This document shows positions 13,568 through 13,813 of a stretch of DNA of 13,813 bases, piece after piece. Numbering within the stretch: the stretch's first letter is position 1; each line of letters begins with the position of its first letter. The notes under the pieces are model-generated. The model was not told the DNA's origin. It did no database searches and saw only the letters and a list, made by a program, of their open reading frames with translations. A program made the translations under genes and the position numbers. The DNA lies in NCBI GenBank assembly GCA_025922715.1, contig JAICHH010000038.1:1-13813 (forward strand), written 5' to 3'. This stretch comes from Nitrososphaeraceae archaeon (lineage in GTDB: Archaea > Thermoproteota > Nitrososphaeria > Nitrososphaerales > Nitrososphaeraceae).

Positions 13568-13813
13568 ATCTTAGTTTTTATGTACATCGAAGCTATATAC
13601 CATGCCATTACTGCTGTGAGGAATTATCTAACAATAGTATACAATGCATTCTTTCTAATGGTATAATTTGTAATGAATATATGATTATTTTTATTTATCT
13701 GGTTTTTTGTTTTAAATTGAGTAGCTCTGTACCCATATTATTATTGACTTTTGATAAACAAAATATACACACACACTAAGACAACCGCAAAGTCCAATCT
13801 TTATTTATATAGA
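13568..13813. other. Non-coding stretch downstream of thioredoxin
   Basis: No credible gene on either strand. It contains an oligo-T stretch (about 13701-13711) that may end the thioredoxin transcript, a short CA dinucleotide run near 13767-13777, and alternative short inverted repeats: ATACCAT (13597-13603) with ATGGTAT (13658-13664), or CCATTA (13605-13610) with TAATGG (13656-13661). A TATATAAA-like sequence on the minus strand at the window end could belong to a promoter, but no gene follows it. Confidence 0.5.

Noticed and set aside
13650..13813. Minus-strand promoter and short gene starting near the right end (TATATAAA-like box, then a 13-codon frame).
   Set aside because: The frame is too short to support, and no ribosome site or homology is visible.
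1..13813. Insertion sequences, CRISPR arrays, integrase sites or defence genes.
   Set aside because: No transposase or recombinase motif, no regularly spaced direct repeats and no terminal inverted repeats were seen.

Overview
The window looks like chromosomal DNA of an AT-rich archaeon, most likely an ammonia-oxidising thaumarchaeon (Nitrososphaeria, possibly Nitrosocosmicus-like). The archaeal signals are an archease, a DUF354 GT-B protein, a Trm112-like protein, an intron-split tRNA with a bulge-helix-bulge splice motif, TATA boxes close to start codons (leaderless or short-leader transcripts), and TTG/GTG starts. The lineage call is inference from gene content and style; no rRNA or ammonia-oxidation marker is present.

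Layout. (1) 1-2183, plus strand: the end of an unidentified gene, then a tight run of a Gfo/Idh/MocA sugar-nucleotide 3-dehydrogenase (WbpB/GnnA type), a Trm112-like protein and a left-handed beta-helix N-acetyltransferase (WbpD type). The two enzymes fit synthesis of a 3-acetamido UDP-sugar for surface glycans. (2) 2329-4769: a minus-strand protein resembling a UDP-sugar 6-dehydrogenase but lacking its catalytic residues, divergent from a DUF354 GT-B-like protein. (3) 4809-4904: tRNA-Gln(UUG) with a 23-nt intron in the D-arm. (4) 4980-6515, minus: argininosuccinate lyase; divergent from it, a DUF59/MIP18 Fe-S maturation protein at 6639-6986. (5) 7193-10726, minus: a complete four-subunit succinate dehydrogenase transcribed A-C-D-B. 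(6) 10939-11196: an unrecognised 85-residue protein, overlapping tail-to-tail with histidyl-tRNA synthetase (minus). (7) 12548-13120: archease, divergent from hisS over a shared AT-rich promoter core; then thioredoxin at 13220-13567 and 246 bases with no supportable gene.

Most genes are housekeeping. The respiratory complex (SDH) sits a short distance from an Fe-S assembly factor, and two translation or RNA-processing genes (hisS, archease) share a promoter region. The least ordinary features are the non-canonical tRNA intron, whose structure can be drawn base by base, the catalytically degenerate dehydrogenase-like protein, and the enlarged Trm112-like protein inside a sugar-nucleotide operon. 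AAT repeats recur both in intergenic DNA and in frame, where they give asparagine runs. I found no mobile element, CRISPR array, rRNA or defence system.
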